The position numbers were made by a program, and so were the translations under genes. Below, piece after piece: positions 63,102 through 64,000 of a stretch of 64,000 bases of DNA. The stretch lies in the NCBI GenBank assembly GCA_900317505.1, contig ONHB01000011.1, positions 8,669 to 72,668 of the forward strand. The letters are read 5' to 3'. Within the stretch, counting starts at the first letter, position 1, and each line of letters opens with the position of its first letter. Under the pieces are notes generated by a model. That model searched no databases, was not told the origin of the DNA, and saw nothing but the letters and a program-made list of their open reading frames with translations. The stretch comes from an uncultured Lachnospiraceae bacterium (lineage in GTDB: Bacteria; Bacillota; Clostridia; Lachnospirales; Lachnospiraceae).

Positions 63102-63548
63102 ATGGCAGATGTTTTAACAAAAGAACAACGACATAAAAACATGAAAAATATACGGGGAACAGATACTAAAATCGAAATTATACTTAGAAAAGCTTTGTGG
63201 GCAAAAGGATATAGGTATCGGAAAAATTATAGTAAGTTACCGGGTAAGCCAGATATTGTTCTGACAAAATATAAGATAGCCATTTTCTGTGATGGAGAAT
63301 TCTTTCACGGAAAGGATTGGGAAGTATTAAAACCCAGGTTGGAGAAGAGTAATAACAGTGAGTTTTGGATAAGTAAGATATCCCGCAACAGAGAGAGGGA
63401 TGATGAGGTAAATAAAAGATTGCTATTTGAAGGGTGGACTGTTATTCGGTTTTGGGGTGATGATATTAAGAAGCACACGGATGAGTGTGTGAAGGTTATT
63501 GAAGAGGCAATTTTTGATACAGTTATACAGGAAAATGATATGGTATGA
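63102..63548 (+). CDS. vsr: Very short patch repair endonuclease Vsr
   Basis: 148 aa. Vsr nicks beside a T in a T:G mismatch that arises when 5-methylcytosine deaminates. Family features are HKNMKNIRGTDTKIEIILRKAL, PDIVLTKYKIAIFCDGEFFHG and WISKISRNRERD, then GWTVIRFWGDDI. It begins 11 bases after the Mrr gene. Its presence beside two cytosine-5 methyltransferases fits its role exactly. Confidence 0.92.
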   Translation: MADVLTKEQRHKNMKNIRGTDTKIEIILRKALWAKGYRYRKNYSKLPGKPDIVLTKYKIAIFCDGEFFHGKDWEVLKPRLEKSNNSEFWISKISRNRERDDEVNKRLLFEGWTVIRFWGDDIKKHTDECVKVIEEAIFDTVIQENDMV

Positions 63549-63590
63549 ATTAGCTATTATATTAAGGAAATACTAACAGGAGGATTTAAG

Positions 63591-64000
63591 ATGGCGAGAA
63601 AAGAGGTTGGCTTTGTTGTGACTGATGATTATAAAACTTGGATAGAAGAAGTAAAGAATAAGATTAGAAATAGTCAGATTAAGGCTTCTGTTAGAATTAA
63701 TTATGAGATGCTCGATTTATATTGGAATCTTGGTGTTGCGATATGTGAAAAGCAGAATCAAGCTAAATGGGGAGATGCATTTCTCAAAGTAATGAGTAAT
63801 GATTTGCAAAAAGCCTTTCCTGGAGTGTCTGGTTTTTCGGTAGAAAATCTAAAACATATTCGTTATTGGTATAATTTTTATACGAATAATGAAAAATGGT
63901 TACAAGGTGTAACCCAAATTGAAAGTATGGTAAAAAGCATTCCGTGGGGACATAATCAACGAATTATGTATAAGTGCAAAGATATTGATGAAGCATTATT
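63591..64000 (+). CDS. DUF1016 (YhcG-like) nuclease, 5' part only
   Basis: Partial: 136 codons to the window end without a stop. AGGAGG at 63578-63583 precedes ATG 63591. The N-terminal DUF1016 domain is clear (NKIRNSQIKASVRINYEMLDLYWNLG, KAFPGVSGFSVENLKHIRYWY, SIPWGHN). Full-length members carry a PD-(D/E)xK nuclease domain, which would lie to the right of the window, and commonly occur in restriction islands. Confidence 0.88.
   Translation, partial: MARKEVGFVVTDDYKTWIEEVKNKIRNSQIKASVRINYEMLDLYWNLGVAICEKQNQAKWGDAFLKVMSNDLQKAFPGVSGFSVENLKHIRYWYNFYTNNEKWLQGVTQIESMVKSIPWGHNQRIMYKCKDIDEAL

Overview
The window looks like a chromosome segment of a Lachnospiraceae bacterium (Clostridia, Bacillota), perhaps close to Roseburia or Agathobacter. 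The family assignment is inference from strong AGGAGG-type ribosome binding sites, moderate GC with an AT-rich accessory part, a clpC-radA neighbourhood, a perfect CIRCE operator, Ktr-type potassium uptake and Firmicutes-type mobilization genes. No 16S gene is present to confirm it. Core genes use a higher-GC codon style. Both ends (about 1-4.1 kb and 49.3-64 kb) are visibly AT-richer and carry defence and mobility genes.

Layout. 0-4.1 kb: type I restriction subunit HsdR and a tyrosine recombinase whose gene is bracketed by an 11-bp inverted repeat. 4.1-7.5 kb: pyrE, two small membrane proteins and a long M29-type aminopeptidase. 7.6-11.2 kb: purine genes purE, purM, purN, purD. 11.2-17.5 kb: a secreted beta-sandwich protein with a very acidic cytoplasmic tail, clpC, a small conserved protein and radA. 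17.5-18.05 kb: a candidate structured RNA whose long hairpin covers the Shine-Dalgarno of a 28-codon ORF, then tRNA-Trp with its own promoter and terminator. 18.1-26.4 kb: a PpiC-type lipoprotein, CIRCE-controlled htpG, a VanZ-like protein, an acidic repeat protein, a TetR regulator and two coupled M14-family genes, the second lacking its metal and catalytic residues. 26.4-30.9 kb, minus strand: a moxR / DUF58 / transglutaminase operon. 31-35.4 kb: carAB. 35.5-49.2 kb: an EAL protein with a degenerate GGDEF domain, queH, argS, mecA, a greA-family gene, ispF (minus strand), trkH/trkA, an inositol-monophosphatase-type gene, an Asp-box membrane protein and recQ.

49.3-64 kb is the accessory region. 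A helicase gene is cut inside its Walker A motif. What follows is an integrative mobilizable element: a TnpV-like protein, a ParM-like actin, a ribbon-helix-helix partner, phased 11-bp TGACG repeats, candidate oriT hairpins, MobC and a MOBP relaxase. After that comes a defence island: a small HTH protein, two cytosine-5 methyltransferases, a McrB-like AAA+ motor and a nuclease subunit (together a LlaJI-like restriction-modification system), an Mrr-type nuclease, a Vsr mismatch endonuclease and a DUF1016 nuclease cut by the window end.

How the genes fit together. PyrE with CarAB, and the four Pur proteins, serve nucleotide synthesis. MecA and ClpC form an adaptor-protease ATPase pair. HtpG (CIRCE) and the PpiC lipoprotein serve protein folding. 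In the island, Vsr would repair T:G mismatches left by deamination of the cytosines methylated by the two methyltransferases. The ParM/ParR-like pair with its phased repeats is the best candidate for something not yet described: a plasmid-type segregation cassette on an apparently integrated element with no replication gene in view.
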